Assembly (NCBI RefSeq): GCF_021390575.1 | Contig: NZ_JAJEJQ010000004.1 | Span: 62,001-126,000, forward strand | DNA: 64,000 bases | Direction: 5' to 3' | Source: Paraburkholderia adhaesiva | GTDB taxonomy: Bacteria; Pseudomonadota; Gammaproteobacteria; Burkholderiales; Burkholderiaceae | Shown: one piece after another, positions 36,327 through 45,807 of the stretch | Layout: the number at the start of each line of letters is the position of its first letter | Numbering within the stretch: the first letter of the stretch is position 1 | Translations under genes and position numbers: made by a program | The notes under the pieces: model-generated | What the model saw: only the letters and a program-made list of their open reading frames with translations | What the model was told of the DNA's origin: nothing | Databases searched by the model: none

Positions 36327-37076
36327 ATGACCCGCGATGAAATCACCCAGGCGCTCGCCTCAATCGGGCGGCATCACACCCATGCGCAGCGTGAACTCGT
36401 GCAGCTGGTCAAGCGCCTGCAGAAGGAGGGCGCAAGTATGGAACCGGTTGAGTCCACCGATGCACCGGTTGACGGGCCAGCCAGCGTACCGCGCGATCCT
36501 AGCGTGGCGCCGCCCACCCGTGAAGAGGCGCTCGCTACCGCAAAGGAAGTCCTCAGGGAGAAGCTGCGTGGCGCAGGGCAGTCCCATCTGCTGCATCTGG
36601 TCGACCAGGTACAGCAGCCGGATCTCGATGCGCTGCATCGTGCTGCACCCGCTGGCCCGAACCCGTCCCCCTGCACAGCGTTACGGGAGCGTGTCCCGGA
36701 TACGGCCGACCTGGAATTCCTGCGGGACATCTTCGATGGCGAGACCCTTGCAGGCGGGCGCGGGCGCATCGGCCGTGGTGCCGGCGGGCTCAGGCAGTAC
36801 GAGCAGGACGTCCGGGTGGCCAGCCAGGCTGATCTGAAAACCTGGCCCAGCGGCTTTTATACCGACCACACGAACCAGGCCACCCAGTTCCTCTTCAATC
36901 AGGCCGCGAACGGCTGGGCGCTCCTCATCGAGGGTCTGCCGGCCGGTACCGGTATTTTCACGCTGCATTACGGCGACGCCGGGCGAACCTGCTTTTTCCC
37001 GGTGGCAACCAGCGGGCTCGACCACGAGACACGGGAGTTTCTGGCGGCAAGTTTCAGGCAGGTGTTCATGCCGTGA
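36327..37076 (+). CDS. Hypothetical phage protein
   Basis: A 249-residue protein started at ATG 36327 (GGGGAAG upstream), 11 nt after the Rad50-like gene. The N-terminal third is helical and charged (LASIGRHHTHAQRELVQLVKR), followed by a Pro/Ala linker. The C-terminal part has a compact beta pattern (GWALLIEGLPAGTGIFTLHY, GRTCFFPVATSGLDHETREF). There is no known motif. Tight spacing suggests the same transcript as the Rad50-like gene. Confidence 0.5.
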   Translation: MTRDEITQALASIGRHHTHAQRELVQLVKRLQKEGASMEPVESTDAPVDGPASVPRDPSVAPPTREEALATAKEVLREKLRGAGQSHLLHLVDQVQQPDLDALHRAAPAGPNPSPCTALRERVPDTADLEFLRDIFDGETLAGGRGRIGRGAGGLRQYEQDVRVASQADLKTWPSGFYTDHTNQATQFLFNQAANGWALLIEGLPAGTGIFTLHYGDAGRTCFFPVATSGLDHETREFLAASFRQVFMP

Positions 37077-37250
37077 CACGCTCACGCCTGCTTCATCGAA
37101 CCTGAGCCGCACCATATCCAGCCCGTACAGCTTTCCTTACATCAATCAGGATTACGAATTGATTTAGTTGATAATTCAGTTACCATTGACCGATGGGCGC
37201 ATCTTGAACCGTTTGGCATTAACGCCCTCACGGGAGAGGCCTGTCACTAC

Positions 37251-37640
37251 ATGATGCGCCTGCTGTGCGATGTCAACGAGGAGGGGCGCCAGGCGCTCCT
37301 CGACTACCTTTCGCTGCCCGCCAGTACGGTACTCGCCGATCCCTGGAACCACTTCGTGAATGGCGAGCCCAGTGTGGGCAGCATCATGCTGCACACGGGC
37401 AGCCTGCCCGCGCTCGCCGAATTCCTGCTGCGGCGCTCGGGCGCGAAAGCGCTGGTGCGTCTGTCCTCATCAGGTGCCATCACCGGCCTGTTCACCGATG
37501 AGCGCGTGGCGCAGTACAGGCAGTTGCTCAGGGACATGCCCCATTCCACGCACCGCTGGCAGATCCAGCGCCTCACATCAGGTACCCAACCCCACGCCGG
37601 TTCGCGCAACCTCCACGCCGCGACCGGACGCTCACTATAG
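37251..37640 (+). CDS. Hypothetical protein, start uncertain
   Basis: At least 129 residues from ATG 37251 (MMRLLCDVNEEGRQALLDYL, then FLLRRSGAKALVRLSSSGAI). The same frame stays open upstream and reads as believable protein (NSVTIDRWAHLEPFGINALT) back to about 37158, where an ATT codon follows an AGG by 7 nt. The real start could therefore be a rare codon upstream. No family recognised. Confidence 0.5.
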   Translation: MMRLLCDVNEEGRQALLDYLSLPASTVLADPWNHFVNGEPSVGSIMLHTGSLPALAEFLLRRSGAKALVRLSSSGAITGLFTDERVAQYRQLLRDMPHSTHRWQIQRLTSGTQPHAGSRNLHAATGRSL

Positions 37641-37653
37641 GGGTTACGCATTC

Positions 37654-38079
37654 ATGACCGGACAGGACATTGAAACCGCCGCATGGCATTTTGTCATCGC
37701 GGCTATCTGGGCCGATGCCACCGAAGGCGTACTGGTCAGAAGCACCCGCGAGACCAGTGCCATTGCCCGAACCTTTGTGGAGGAATTCGTCAAGGCATAC
37801 CCGGTCGAATGCGCCGCGATACTGGCAGCACAGGAATACGGCGCTCACCCTGATGCGGGCTCACCGGCTGCCGCCTTCGGCCACGATCTCTATCTGACCT
37901 GCACGGGTCATGGCACCGGATTCTGGGACCGGCGAGAACTGGGAGAAACGGGCAAACGCATCAGCGAGCGCATTCGCCTCGAATCACGACGCTGGAATAT
38001 CGAAACGTATTGCGACCGTCGGCAGCTGCACTTCTGCGTCTCGCCGCGCATGCACTTTCTTTCCCGGTACCGCCCATGA
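37654..38079 (+). CDS. Conserved-type phage hypothetical protein
   Basis: A 141-residue protein started at ATG 37654. It contains GHDLYLTCTGHGTGFWDR followed by RELGETGKRISERIR, a pattern I know from many small phage proteins of unknown function. Its TGA overlaps the ATG of the methyltransferase (38076-38079), suggesting coupled translation and perhaps a shared pathway. No catalytic residues can be assigned. Confidence 0.6.
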   Translation: MTGQDIETAAWHFVIAAIWADATEGVLVRSTRETSAIARTFVEEFVKAYPVECAAILAAQEYGAHPDAGSPAAAFGHDLYLTCTGHGTGFWDRRELGETGKRISERIRLESRRWNIETYCDRRQLHFCVSPRMHFLSRYRP

Positions 38080-39020
38080 AAGTCGGTCAGGACGTACTGA
38101 AAGTACTGGGCTCGGCATCGGTGCGTGGCAGTACGCTCGCGCTCAGCAACATGCTCGGGCGCCAGCTCTATCAACGTACCGACAAGGTACTCAAGGCAGC
38201 CGGCGGCGAATGGAACCGCAAGGCCCGCGCACATCTCTTTGACTGCGATGCCGCGGACGCAATCGAGCAGATCATCCTTTCGGGTGAAGTCACGGTTGCC
38301 CAGGACTTCGGCTTTTTCCCGACGCCAGCAACGATTGTGCAGCGCCTGATCGCACTCGCCGGTATCCAGTCAAATCACATCGTGCTCGAACCCAGCGCCG
38401 GTCGCGGCAACATCGCCCGCGCGCTCGGTCATGCCAGACGGGTGGACTGCTACGAACTGCTGCCGAAGAACGTTGCGGCATTGCGTGGTCTGGATCTGAA
38501 GAACTGCCGCATTGTCGAGGCTGATTTTCTTGACATCAAGCCGCGGCCTGTCTACGACCGCATCGTGATGAATCCGCCGTTCGCAAAACGCGCCGACATT
38601 CATCATGTCCGGCACGCGCTGGACTTTCTCAAACCCGGCGGCCGCCTCGTCTCGGTGATGTCCAGGAGCGTGATGTTCCGTGAGGACCGGCTCGCGAAGG
38701 AATTCCGGGACCTGGTCGCGCAACGGGGCGGGCAGTTCGAGGCGCTCGAGGATGGCGCCTTCACCGAAAGCGGCACGCTAGTCAGCACCGTGATCGTCAC
38801 CATCCCGGGTACCGCGGGTCGCGGCACACGCCAGCGCCCCGTGGTACCCGTGCGCAAGCCCCGGCACACGGACGCAGAAAAGACTCTGGCGCAGGAGCGT
38901 ATCGACCTCATCAAAACCCCGCAATCCGGTCGACCGGAAAGCCGCCCCCTCCCTCCCCGGGTTGAACTGCTGGCCAGGTTGCCGGTTGAGCTGCCTGAAG
39001 GGTGGAGTATCGAGCCCTAA
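38076..39020 (+). CDS. N6-adenine DNA methyltransferase
   Basis: A 314-residue Rossmann-fold methyltransferase. The N-terminal ~85 residues (QLYQRTDKVLKAAGGEWNRK, then DFGFFPTPATIVQRLI) resemble the leader of phage-type N6 methylases. SAM motif I, VLEPSAGRGN, is at 103-112, and the catalytic motif IV, NPPF, is at 166-169 in IVMNPPFAKRADIHHV. A GGRLVSVMS strand follows. It probably methylates adenine in phage DNA to evade restriction. The stop at 39018-39020 is followed in frame by 70 more coding-looking codons, so the protein may be shortened by a recent stop. Confidence 0.85.
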   Translation: MKVGQDVLKVLGSASVRGSTLALSNMLGRQLYQRTDKVLKAAGGEWNRKARAHLFDCDAADAIEQIILSGEVTVAQDFGFFPTPATIVQRLIALAGIQSNHIVLEPSAGRGNIARALGHARRVDCYELLPKNVAALRGLDLKNCRIVEADFLDIKPRPVYDRIVMNPPFAKRADIHHVRHALDFLKPGGRLVSVMSRSVMFREDRLAKEFRDLVAQRGGQFEALEDGAFTESGTLVSTVIVTIPGTAGRGTRQRPVVPVRKPRHTDAEKTLAQERIDLIKTPQSGRPESRPLPPRVELLARLPVELPEGWSIEP

Positions 39021-39233
39021 GGCGAAGACGGCATCGTCGTCATCAAGGCCCCGCACCAGCACGGCACCCTGTCTTACAACTCATACCGGGATCCAGTCGC
39101 ACGTTTGCTGACCCAGGACGAAGTTGACCAGCACCGGCAATACGTCGATGATGCCGTCACGCAAATGCGTGCCGGGCAACGGGCGCGGGCAAGCGCTACC
39201 GGTCGTGATGTGCTGGTTCCGCCCTCGCGCTAG
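39021..39233 (+). pseudogene. In-frame continuation of the methyltransferase after a stop codon
   Basis: Directly after the TAA at 39018-39020 the same frame continues as convincing protein for 70 codons (GEDGIVVIKAPHQHGTLSYN, then LLTQDEVDQHRQYVDDAVTQ) and ends at TAG 39231. It has no ATG near its start. A nonsense mutation in a once 385-codon gene explains this best; readthrough is a less likely alternative. Confidence 0.6.
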
Positions 39234-39236
39234 TCG

Positions 39237-40487
39237 TCAGCTATTGAAATCAATGTCGCACCCGATCTGCAGGAAGTACGCGGGACTCACGCCCGCGGCA
39301 TGCATCGGATTGCGACTGTCGGTCAGGCCCGTCTCGCCCTTCGCATCGACCGTGCGGTAGAGGTAATTGTCTTTCAGATTGTCCTCAACCCTCAAGGACC
39401 ACTGCCTGTCCTCCGGGACGGGCCAGTATTCAGCGATCTTTCCGCTGCCTGTCATGAGCGGCCAGACGGGCTCCACGTAGCTGATATAGGCGCCCGGCCA
39501 GCGCGGCGCCTCCACGCCCACGAGTTCGGTCCACAGCTGCGTATTGTCGATGAGCACCACAAAGGACTGGCTCATCGCCAGATACGCCTCGATATAGGCG
39601 TCCGAGATCATTTCGGCCACCGTAAACGCATGCGGATTGTCCGGCCACTTCGAAAGCGGCAGCATTGAGAGGTCGATGAAGCGCCCCGACTCGTAGTACC
39701 GGTCAAAGAGCGGCAGGTTATTGAAATTGATCATGAGCGAGCGGATCCCCACGAGCGAGACGGTCTTCGCATCGAGCACGTGCAGGTAGCCGCCGATCAC
39801 CACCATCACCGTATAGCCCGTCAAATCCACGCCCAGATTCAGGTACGCGCGGTTGCCCAGATTTTCGGTATCGATCTGTTTATAGATCATCTCCGGTGTG
39901 ATCGGCACATACGTGAGCGTGCCCAGATCCTCAAAGTCCACGATCCCGACTTTAATTTTTTTGGCGTGTATCACGGATTTCATGCCGTCGATCACCCAGA
40001 TGCCGTTCTCGCGGTCGGTGTCGATGAGGTGAAAGAAGCCGTTCACGCTCACCATGCAGCTCTGGATAAAATCGCTGTACGACGTCGACTCGCGTGTCAT
40101 GAAGAGATCGGTCTTCTCCGTGGTGGGCAGGGGACTCGTGAGTGACGCGATGGGACTGATGGGTTCGATGGCATAGCCCGCCTGGAACGCATCCTGATAG
40201 CGTGCGTACGCGGGAGTAAGGGTCGGGATGGTGTCGGACGTGGGTAGCGCCGCATCACCCATCGCGGCCAGATACGCATTGAAGGTCTGCTGCTGGTCGG
40301 TAATCGTGGCGAGAATATCGTTCAGGTTCAGGGATACCGGCGCTGCGAGAAACGGGTTGGCCAGCACCGCGTAGACCACCGCGTAGTTCTGGATCACCGC
40401 TGCAAAGCTCATGTCGCCCAGATCAATGGCGCTCCAGTCCTGCCCCCCGCCCAAGGCCTTGCCCATCGCAGAAACGAGCGTATACAT
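39237..40487 (-). CDS. Putative virion structural protein
   Basis: A 416-residue minus-strand protein with no signal or membrane segment. The sequence is mixed alpha/beta with long hydrophobic-polar strands (GYTVMVVIGGYLHVLDAKTV) and a C-terminus rich in aromatics (ISYVEPVWPLMTGSGKIAEY). It is divergent from the first tail-fibre gene and has the character of the structural proteins at 51486 and 52827. I cannot assign a position in the virion. Confidence 0.5.
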   Translation of the reverse strand: MYTLVSAMGKALGGGQDWSAIDLGDMSFAAVIQNYAVVYAVLANPFLAAPVSLNLNDILATITDQQQTFNAYLAAMGDAALPTSDTIPTLTPAYARYQDAFQAGYAIEPISPIASLTSPLPTTEKTDLFMTRESTSYSDFIQSCMVSVNGFFHLIDTDRENGIWVIDGMKSVIHAKKIKVGIVDFEDLGTLTYVPITPEMIYKQIDTENLGNRAYLNLGVDLTGYTVMVVIGGYLHVLDAKTVSLVGIRSLMINFNNLPLFDRYYESGRFIDLSMLPLSKWPDNPHAFTVAEMISDAYIEAYLAMSQSFVVLIDNTQLWTELVGVEAPRWPGAYISYVEPVWPLMTGSGKIAEYWPVPEDRQWSLRVEDNLKDNYLYRTVDAKGETGLTDSRNPMHAAGVSPAYFLQIGCDIDFNS

Positions 40488-40517
40488 CGCTAACCTCCTC
40501 CCGGAAACCCTTCACGA

Positions 40518-40556
40518 ATCGTATGGCTGCCTGCACATGCTGCACAGCCATACGAT
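40518..40556. promoter_or_regulatory. Perfect 12-bp inverted repeat between divergent genes
   Basis: ATCGTATGGCTG (40518-40529) and CAGCCATACGAT (40545-40556) are exact reverse complements separated by 15 nt that contain a further TGCA/TGCA pair. It lies in the 99-nt gap between a minus-strand virion gene and the plus-strand tail-fibre gene, so it may be an operator or a leader hairpin for both. Confidence 0.5.
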
Positions 40557-40586
40557 GCGCGACGTGTTTTCAGGAGTGCGAACAGC

Positions 40587-42830
40587 ATGGCTACCACGCC
40601 TTCGTACCCGTTCGATCCGACCGGCTCACTCGCCTCGAACCTGATCACCGGGGAGCAGCAGGTGCTGGTCGCGCAGAACTATCGTGACCAGCACCTGATC
40701 ATTCCGGCGGCCGCCCCCTATTTTGCCGACACCCTCCAGATCCAGTTCAAGGATACGAGCGGACAGATCACGACGCTCAAGGAGGGCACCGACTACTTCT
40801 GCACGTACTGGTTCATCTCCGCAAGCCGCTCGTGCGCGATGCGCATCTACGGCTCCGTGAGCTTCATCAATACCGCCCTCTCGGGTGTGGTGCAACTGCG
40901 CTACCAGACGCTCGGTGGCATCTGGGTGCTCGATGCCGCCACGGTTGCCCAGTTGCTCGCCAGCAGCATGAACAACGCGCGTGTGACCTCGTGGGAGGAG
41001 ATCAGCGGCACACCGTACGCCTTTCCACCCGAAGCCCACACCTGGGACGTCTATGACATGGTGGGCATGGACTATGTGGTGGCCGCGCTCGCAGGTATCC
41101 AGGACACGCTGCAGCAAACCGGGGGCGCGGGACTCGCCGCCCACGAAGCGGACCACAGCAATCCACACATCGTCACCGCTGTGCAGGTGGGCTTAGGCAA
41201 CGTCCAGAACTACGCCATGGCGGCCAGCAGTGACGCCGTGGCGGGCACCTCCACCACGCTTTACATGACGCCCGCGGCGACCTCCGCCGCCATCCAGTCC
41301 CAGGTGCTCGGCCCCTTTCTCATCCACGTCAGCAACACCGCCAATCCGCACCAGGTTACCGCCGCCCAGGTGGGACTCGGCAACGTCCAGAACTATGGCG
41401 TGGCATCGAAAAGTGATGCCGTCACCGGTGCCTCCACCACGCTTTACATGACACCGGTCGCCACGGCTGCCGCGATCAACGGCACCGTGGGCCTCACGAT
41501 CAACCAGCACCTGCTCAACACCAGCAACCCGCACCTGGTCAGCGCCGCGCAGGTAGGACTCGGCAACGTGCGCAACCTGTCAACGGCGAGCAGCAGTGAT
41601 GCCATCACGGGCACGAGCAACGACCTGTACATGACGCCGGCGGCCACGGCCGCCGCGATTGCCGCAACCGGGTCGCTCGGGCAGATGAATGCCCACCTCA
41701 CCGACTACAGCAACCCCCACCGGGTCACGGCCGCCCAGACCGGTGCCATCACCCTGGACGATGCCAGCAACCTGCTGCAGGCCTGTCTGCCTGTCAGCGC
41801 AACGGCTGCCGACACCACGCTCGCGTACGGCATGACGCTCTCGGAGCTCACCGCCCAGATTCTCGCCGGCACGGCCTCCAACGCGGCGACGGTTGGCGGG
41901 ATGACGCCGCAGGAGCTGCTCAGCTATGTGGCAAGCGGCGCCTCGAGTGACGCAACAACGTTCGGTGGCATGTCACCCACCGACTGGCAGACCTATATCG
42001 CCAACGCGACGGTGGCGAACTCGAACCTCGCCTATGGTCTGACCCAGAGCGCACTGACGGCGGCGATCCTCACCGGAACCGCCGGCAACGCAAACCAGCT
42101 CGCCGGCATGCCGGTGGCGGACCTCACGGCCAGCATCCTCTCGGGCACGGCTGCCAACAGCACGCTCGCCTACGGGTTGACACAATCACAGCTCGCAAGC
42201 GCCATTCTTCAGGGGACGGCTGCGAACGCGACCCTCTTCAATGGCATGACCTCGAGTGCGCTCATCCAGATGGCGGTGAACGTCGTCAGTGCAGCCGTCG
42301 CCGCCCAGGAATTCATTGCGGAAAACACCGACGCTGTCGCCAGTGTCTGGACGCCGCTTGGCCAGGTTGCCATGCCGGGGGCAGCGCAAACGCAGAGCGT
42401 CTTTCCGGACGTGCAGTGGATCGTCGCCGGGGGCGACGCGATCACCGACACCGACAGCGGTGCGTGGCTTGTGCGCGTCTCGGTGAGGGCCGCCAGTGCA
42501 CCGGACAATGTCCGGCTAGGCGTCACGAGCCTCAATGGCATGAACATGGGCACCGTCTCGTTCGGTTTCACGGTGGATAGCACAACCACACCGGGCGCGC
42601 CCGTGCTCACCGTGTGGATGCAAACCCCGGGGGAAACCAACCCGATGACTGTTACATCCCTCTCCACCAATACGACCCAGCTCACGGGCAATGTCAACCC
42701 GGTCACGACTGAGCCTGCCGGCATTGTGTATTCGGCGGCCGATGAATTCGCGAAGTTCCCGGATCTGTCCGGTGTGGTGGACAACCTGATCACCGCGTTC
42801 ACCACCCTCTCCAGCTCGCTGGTGTCCTGA
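40587..42830 (+). CDS. Tail fibre protein 1 with NPH repeats
   Basis: A 747-residue fibre. The N-terminal ~190 residues form a domain shared with the next three genes (LRYQTLGGIWVLDAATVAQL, then HTWDVYDMVGMDYVVAALAG). Four repeats of the form NPHxVTAAQVGLGNVQNY follow, a phage-tail repeat type. A second repeat series (NSTLAYGLTQSQLASAILQG) comes next, and then a beta-rich C-terminal tip. Such repeats build long thin shafts, and the tip probably binds the host surface. It is the first of four tandem fibre genes. Repeats are visible at DNA level too (CTCCACCACGCTTTACATGA twice). Confidence 0.82.
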   Translation: MATTPSYPFDPTGSLASNLITGEQQVLVAQNYRDQHLIIPAAAPYFADTLQIQFKDTSGQITTLKEGTDYFCTYWFISASRSCAMRIYGSVSFINTALSGVVQLRYQTLGGIWVLDAATVAQLLASSMNNARVTSWEEISGTPYAFPPEAHTWDVYDMVGMDYVVAALAGIQDTLQQTGGAGLAAHEADHSNPHIVTAVQVGLGNVQNYAMAASSDAVAGTSTTLYMTPAATSAAIQSQVLGPFLIHVSNTANPHQVTAAQVGLGNVQNYGVASKSDAVTGASTTLYMTPVATAAAINGTVGLTINQHLLNTSNPHLVSAAQVGLGNVRNLSTASSSDAITGTSNDLYMTPAATAAAIAATGSLGQMNAHLTDYSNPHRVTAAQTGAITLDDASNLLQACLPVSATAADTTLAYGMTLSELTAQILAGTASNAATVGGMTPQELLSYVASGASSDATTFGGMSPTDWQTYIANATVANSNLAYGLTQSALTAAILTGTAGNANQLAGMPVADLTASILSGTAANSTLAYGLTQSQLASAILQGTAANATLFNGMTSSALIQMAVNVVSAAVAAQEFIAENTDAVASVWTPLGQVAMPGAAQTQSVFPDVQWIVAGGDAITDTDSGAWLVRVSVRAASAPDNVRLGVTSLNGMNMGTVSFGFTVDSTTTPGAPVLTVWMQTPGETNPMTVTSLSTNTTQLTGNVNPVTTEPAGIVYSAADEFAKFPDLSGVVDNLITAFTTLSSSLVS

Positions 42831-42866
42831 TCTACATCCTGATCCACGTCCTGATGTGTGCCCTGA
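42825..42866 (+). repeat. 12-bp tandem repeat carrying four in-frame stops
   Basis: TCCTGA recurs at 42825, 42837 and 42849, with CCCTGA at 42861: a strict 12-bp period across the end of tail fibre 1. Because 12 is a multiple of three, each unit adds an in-frame TGA. It could be a slippage array or a safeguard against readthrough into the next fibre gene. Confidence 0.7.
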
Positions 42867-42897
42867 AGTGAATCGCTGATGGGTCGCGGGGGATGCC

Positions 42898-44349
42898 ATG
42901 TCTACACAGGTTTCGTTGCCTGTCTCGCTTGCCTTCGATCCGGGTGGCCGCTCACCGGCCAACCGCATCGAGAACGAAATCCAGGTCATCGGGCTGCGCG
43001 CCGTCCGCGCCTTTCCCCTGAACTACGGACTCTTCTTTGGACGCTCCCTCATTCTCGTTGATGATGCGAGCGGCGCTGTACTCGCACCCGACACGCAGTA
43101 CTACGTCACGCAGATCGACGTCGAAGCCTGCATGCGCTGCGGCAGTGAGGTTGTCGAAGTGGTGGTCATCACCGACCTGACGGTGGGCGAGCGCGTGCGC
43201 GCAACCTACCAGGCGCTGGGTGGCCCGAACAGCGTGTCGCTGGGGGCGCTGCAGCTCGCCATCGACAGTCTGAACATCAATGACGGCCCCATCGCGTGGG
43301 ACCATGTTACCGCCAGGCCCCAGGCTTTCCCGCCCACGCCGCACCACCCGCATATCGGGGATGACGTCTATGGCATGGAATACATCGTCGCCGCGCTTGC
43401 ACGCCTGGCTGCCTCCATGCTCGCTGGCCAGGGCGGCGCGCAGGGAGAACTGCTCGCTTATGCACAGGACTGCGTGAACGAGGCGCTTGACTCGATTGCA
43501 GCGGCCAGTGCGGCACTGGATGCGCACGAGACCAATTACGGCAACCCGCATGAGGACACGGCGCACATGATCGGCGCTTACCTCACCGGGGAAACCCGCG
43601 CTGCGATCGCGCTTGAGCGCAGCAACCAGCAGGCGGCTGATACGGTCATCCAGGGCGAGCTCGACACCCATATCGCCGACACCGCCAATCCGCACGAAGT
43701 GAGCGCGAACCAGCTCGGCGGCTACTCGACGGCGCAGTCCGATACCGCTATGGCCACCATGCAGGCCACGCTCATGCAGTCGATCACGGCGACCGAGGCA
43801 CTCCAGAACGCCCACTTCGTCAACACCGGCAACCCGCACCAGGACAGCGCCGCCAGTATCGGCACGCTCACCAGCGGCCAGATCGCAAGTGCTGCGACTG
43901 CGGGCGCCGCCTCGCCCGCCTCCCAGGCTTCGGGACTGGCGACTGCCATCAACAGCCACGTCACCAACATTGGCAATCCGCATCAGGACACCGCCAACAA
44001 CACCGGCACATGGACCTACACGGCGATCCAGACGAACGTCGTCACACCGCTCACCGCCCACATCAACAACCTCAGCAACCCCCATCAGGTCAGCGTCGCC
44101 CAGCTCGGCACCTACCCGTCCACCACGATCAACAGCAACATCGCCGCCGCACTTAACCAGATCGTCGCCGACGTGAATTCACTGAACGGCACGATCTCGG
44201 CACACACCGGCAATTACAGCAATCCGCACCAGGACACGCTGGCCAATACCGGCGCGGCGGGATTCACTGCCGGCGCGCTACAGAACGCGATCAACCAGCT
44301 GCAGGGGCCCGGTGGCAGCGCTGCGAACGCCATCGCCGTGCTGCCCTGA
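42898..44349 (+). CDS. Tail fibre protein 2 with NPH repeats
   Basis: A 483-residue paralogue of the neighbouring fibres. The N-terminal domain ends in the shared TYQALGG and DDVYGMEYIVAALARLAASM motifs. Six NPH repeats follow (YGNPHEDT, TANPHEVS, TGNPHQDS, IGNPHQDT, LSNPHQVS, YSNPHQDT), spaced by helical segments. It lacks the long beta-rich tip of fibre 1. This suggests a shaft segment, or a fibre whose tip is supplied by another protein. Confidence 0.8.
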   Translation: MSTQVSLPVSLAFDPGGRSPANRIENEIQVIGLRAVRAFPLNYGLFFGRSLILVDDASGAVLAPDTQYYVTQIDVEACMRCGSEVVEVVVITDLTVGERVRATYQALGGPNSVSLGALQLAIDSLNINDGPIAWDHVTARPQAFPPTPHHPHIGDDVYGMEYIVAALARLAASMLAGQGGAQGELLAYAQDCVNEALDSIAAASAALDAHETNYGNPHEDTAHMIGAYLTGETRAAIALERSNQQAADTVIQGELDTHIADTANPHEVSANQLGGYSTAQSDTAMATMQATLMQSITATEALQNAHFVNTGNPHQDSAASIGTLTSGQIASAATAGAASPASQASGLATAINSHVTNIGNPHQDTANNTGTWTYTAIQTNVVTPLTAHINNLSNPHQVSVAQLGTYPSTTINSNIAAALNQIVADVNSLNGTISAHTGNYSNPHQDTLANTGAAGFTAGALQNAINQLQGPGGSAANAIAVLP

Positions 44350-44373
44350 ATCCATCAACGATGGAGACCCATC

Positions 44374-45780
44374 GTGATACCCAATCTCTACCGGTACGCG
44401 CCCGACCTGTCGGGCTCGAGCCGCCGCAATTTCGTCACGGGCGAGCCGCACGCGATCGGCATGCGCCCGGTACGGGTAATTGCCCCCCGCCAGGGGCTTT
44501 TCTTTGCCCGCTCGGTCCAGGTGATGGATGCCTTCACGCGTGCGGTCCTCTCGCCGCTGCAGTACCGGTTCCAGTTCATGCACGCCCACGCGAGCCGGCT
44601 CACCGGCCAGGAGGTCGATGCCCTCATCGTCATCACCGACCACACCGTCGGTCCGATCGTGCTCATCACGTACCAGGCGCTGGGTGGCGAGTACAGCCAG
44701 CCGCTCGCCGCGATCGCCGGTGAAATCACGGCGCTCTCGAACGACACGCGCGGCGTCGCCTTTCGCAACATCCGCAACCGCCCCAATACGTACCCACCGG
44801 TGCCACACCTGCACGAGATTGGCGACACCTACGACTGGGACTACATCGTCACGGCCATCGAGATGCTGATGGCCATCATGAGCCTCGCGGAAAACGCCTC
44901 CTATGACACGGTACTGGGTTTTATCGACCAACAGGGCAACCTGCGCGATGCCGACATCGCCAGCCTGGCGCAGGCGCTGAACGCGCACATTACGAACTAC
45001 AGCAACCCGCATCAGGTCACGCTCGCGCAGCTCGACATGTATTCGGCCACACAGGTGAGCGCACTGATTGCGGCCCAGAGCGGCATGCGCGTGGCGGACG
45101 ACAACACGTTGCTGACCCATATCGCCACCCACGCGGCCGACGGAAATATTCCCCATGACGATACCGCTGCTGACGTCGGCGGCTATACCATCGAAGAGGC
45201 GGACGCCAGGCTGAACGCGATCGTGCTCGCGCTCGACGCGACGCTCGCAGCGGATGCACAGGCGATGGCGGCCCACGCGGCCGATACCAGTAATCCACAT
45301 AAAGTCACGCTCGAACAGATCGACGCGCTCTCCACCGCCCAGATCGGTGACGTGATTTCCACGGCCATGCAGCCGGCCACAAGCCAGCTTGCTGCCTGCG
45401 AAGCCCAGCTCGACGCACACATCACGGATTACAGCAACCCGCACCAGACCACGCTCTCGCAGATCAGTGGCTGGGACAGCGGCAGCATCGGCACGCTCAA
45501 CAGTGAGGCGGGCGCTCACATCGCCAGTACGGCCAACCCCCATCAGTTGACCGCGAGGCAGGTTGGCACGCTCACCGCGAGCCAGATTACCAGCAACATC
45601 AGCGGCAATCTCACCACGCCCGCCACGAACTCGTATCTCACACCGCAGGCCAACACCATCAACGGCCACGCCGGCGACACCAACAACCCGCACAACACCA
45701 CGCCCGCGATGCTCGGCGGCTGGACCTACGCGCAATGGCAGGCGGCGCTGCAGGCCGCCATCAATGCCCTGTCTTATTGA
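44374..45780 (+). CDS. Tail fibre protein 3 with NPH repeats
   Basis: A 468-residue paralogue (VLITYQALGGEYSQPLAAIA, then IGDTYDWDYIVTAIEMLMAI) with about six repeats (YSNPHQVT, a diverged GNIPHDDT, TSNPHKVT, YSNPHQTT, TANPHQLT, TNNPHNTT). It begins 24 nt after fibre 2 and ends 27 nt before fibre 4, so the four genes are probably one transcript. Its short C-terminus (GGWTYAQWQAALQAAINALS) resembles that of fibre 2. Confidence 0.8.
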   Translation: MIPNLYRYAPDLSGSSRRNFVTGEPHAIGMRPVRVIAPRQGLFFARSVQVMDAFTRAVLSPLQYRFQFMHAHASRLTGQEVDALIVITDHTVGPIVLITYQALGGEYSQPLAAIAGEITALSNDTRGVAFRNIRNRPNTYPPVPHLHEIGDTYDWDYIVTAIEMLMAIMSLAENASYDTVLGFIDQQGNLRDADIASLAQALNAHITNYSNPHQVTLAQLDMYSATQVSALIAAQSGMRVADDNTLLTHIATHAADGNIPHDDTAADVGGYTIEEADARLNAIVLALDATLAADAQAMAAHAADTSNPHKVTLEQIDALSTAQIGDVISTAMQPATSQLAACEAQLDAHITDYSNPHQTTLSQISGWDSGSIGTLNSEAGAHIASTANPHQLTARQVGTLTASQITSNISGNLTTPATNSYLTPQANTINGHAGDTNNPHNTTPAMLGGWTYAQWQAALQAAINALSY

Positions 45781-45807
45781 TGATCCTTATATTCAGGAGT
45801 CCATCTC

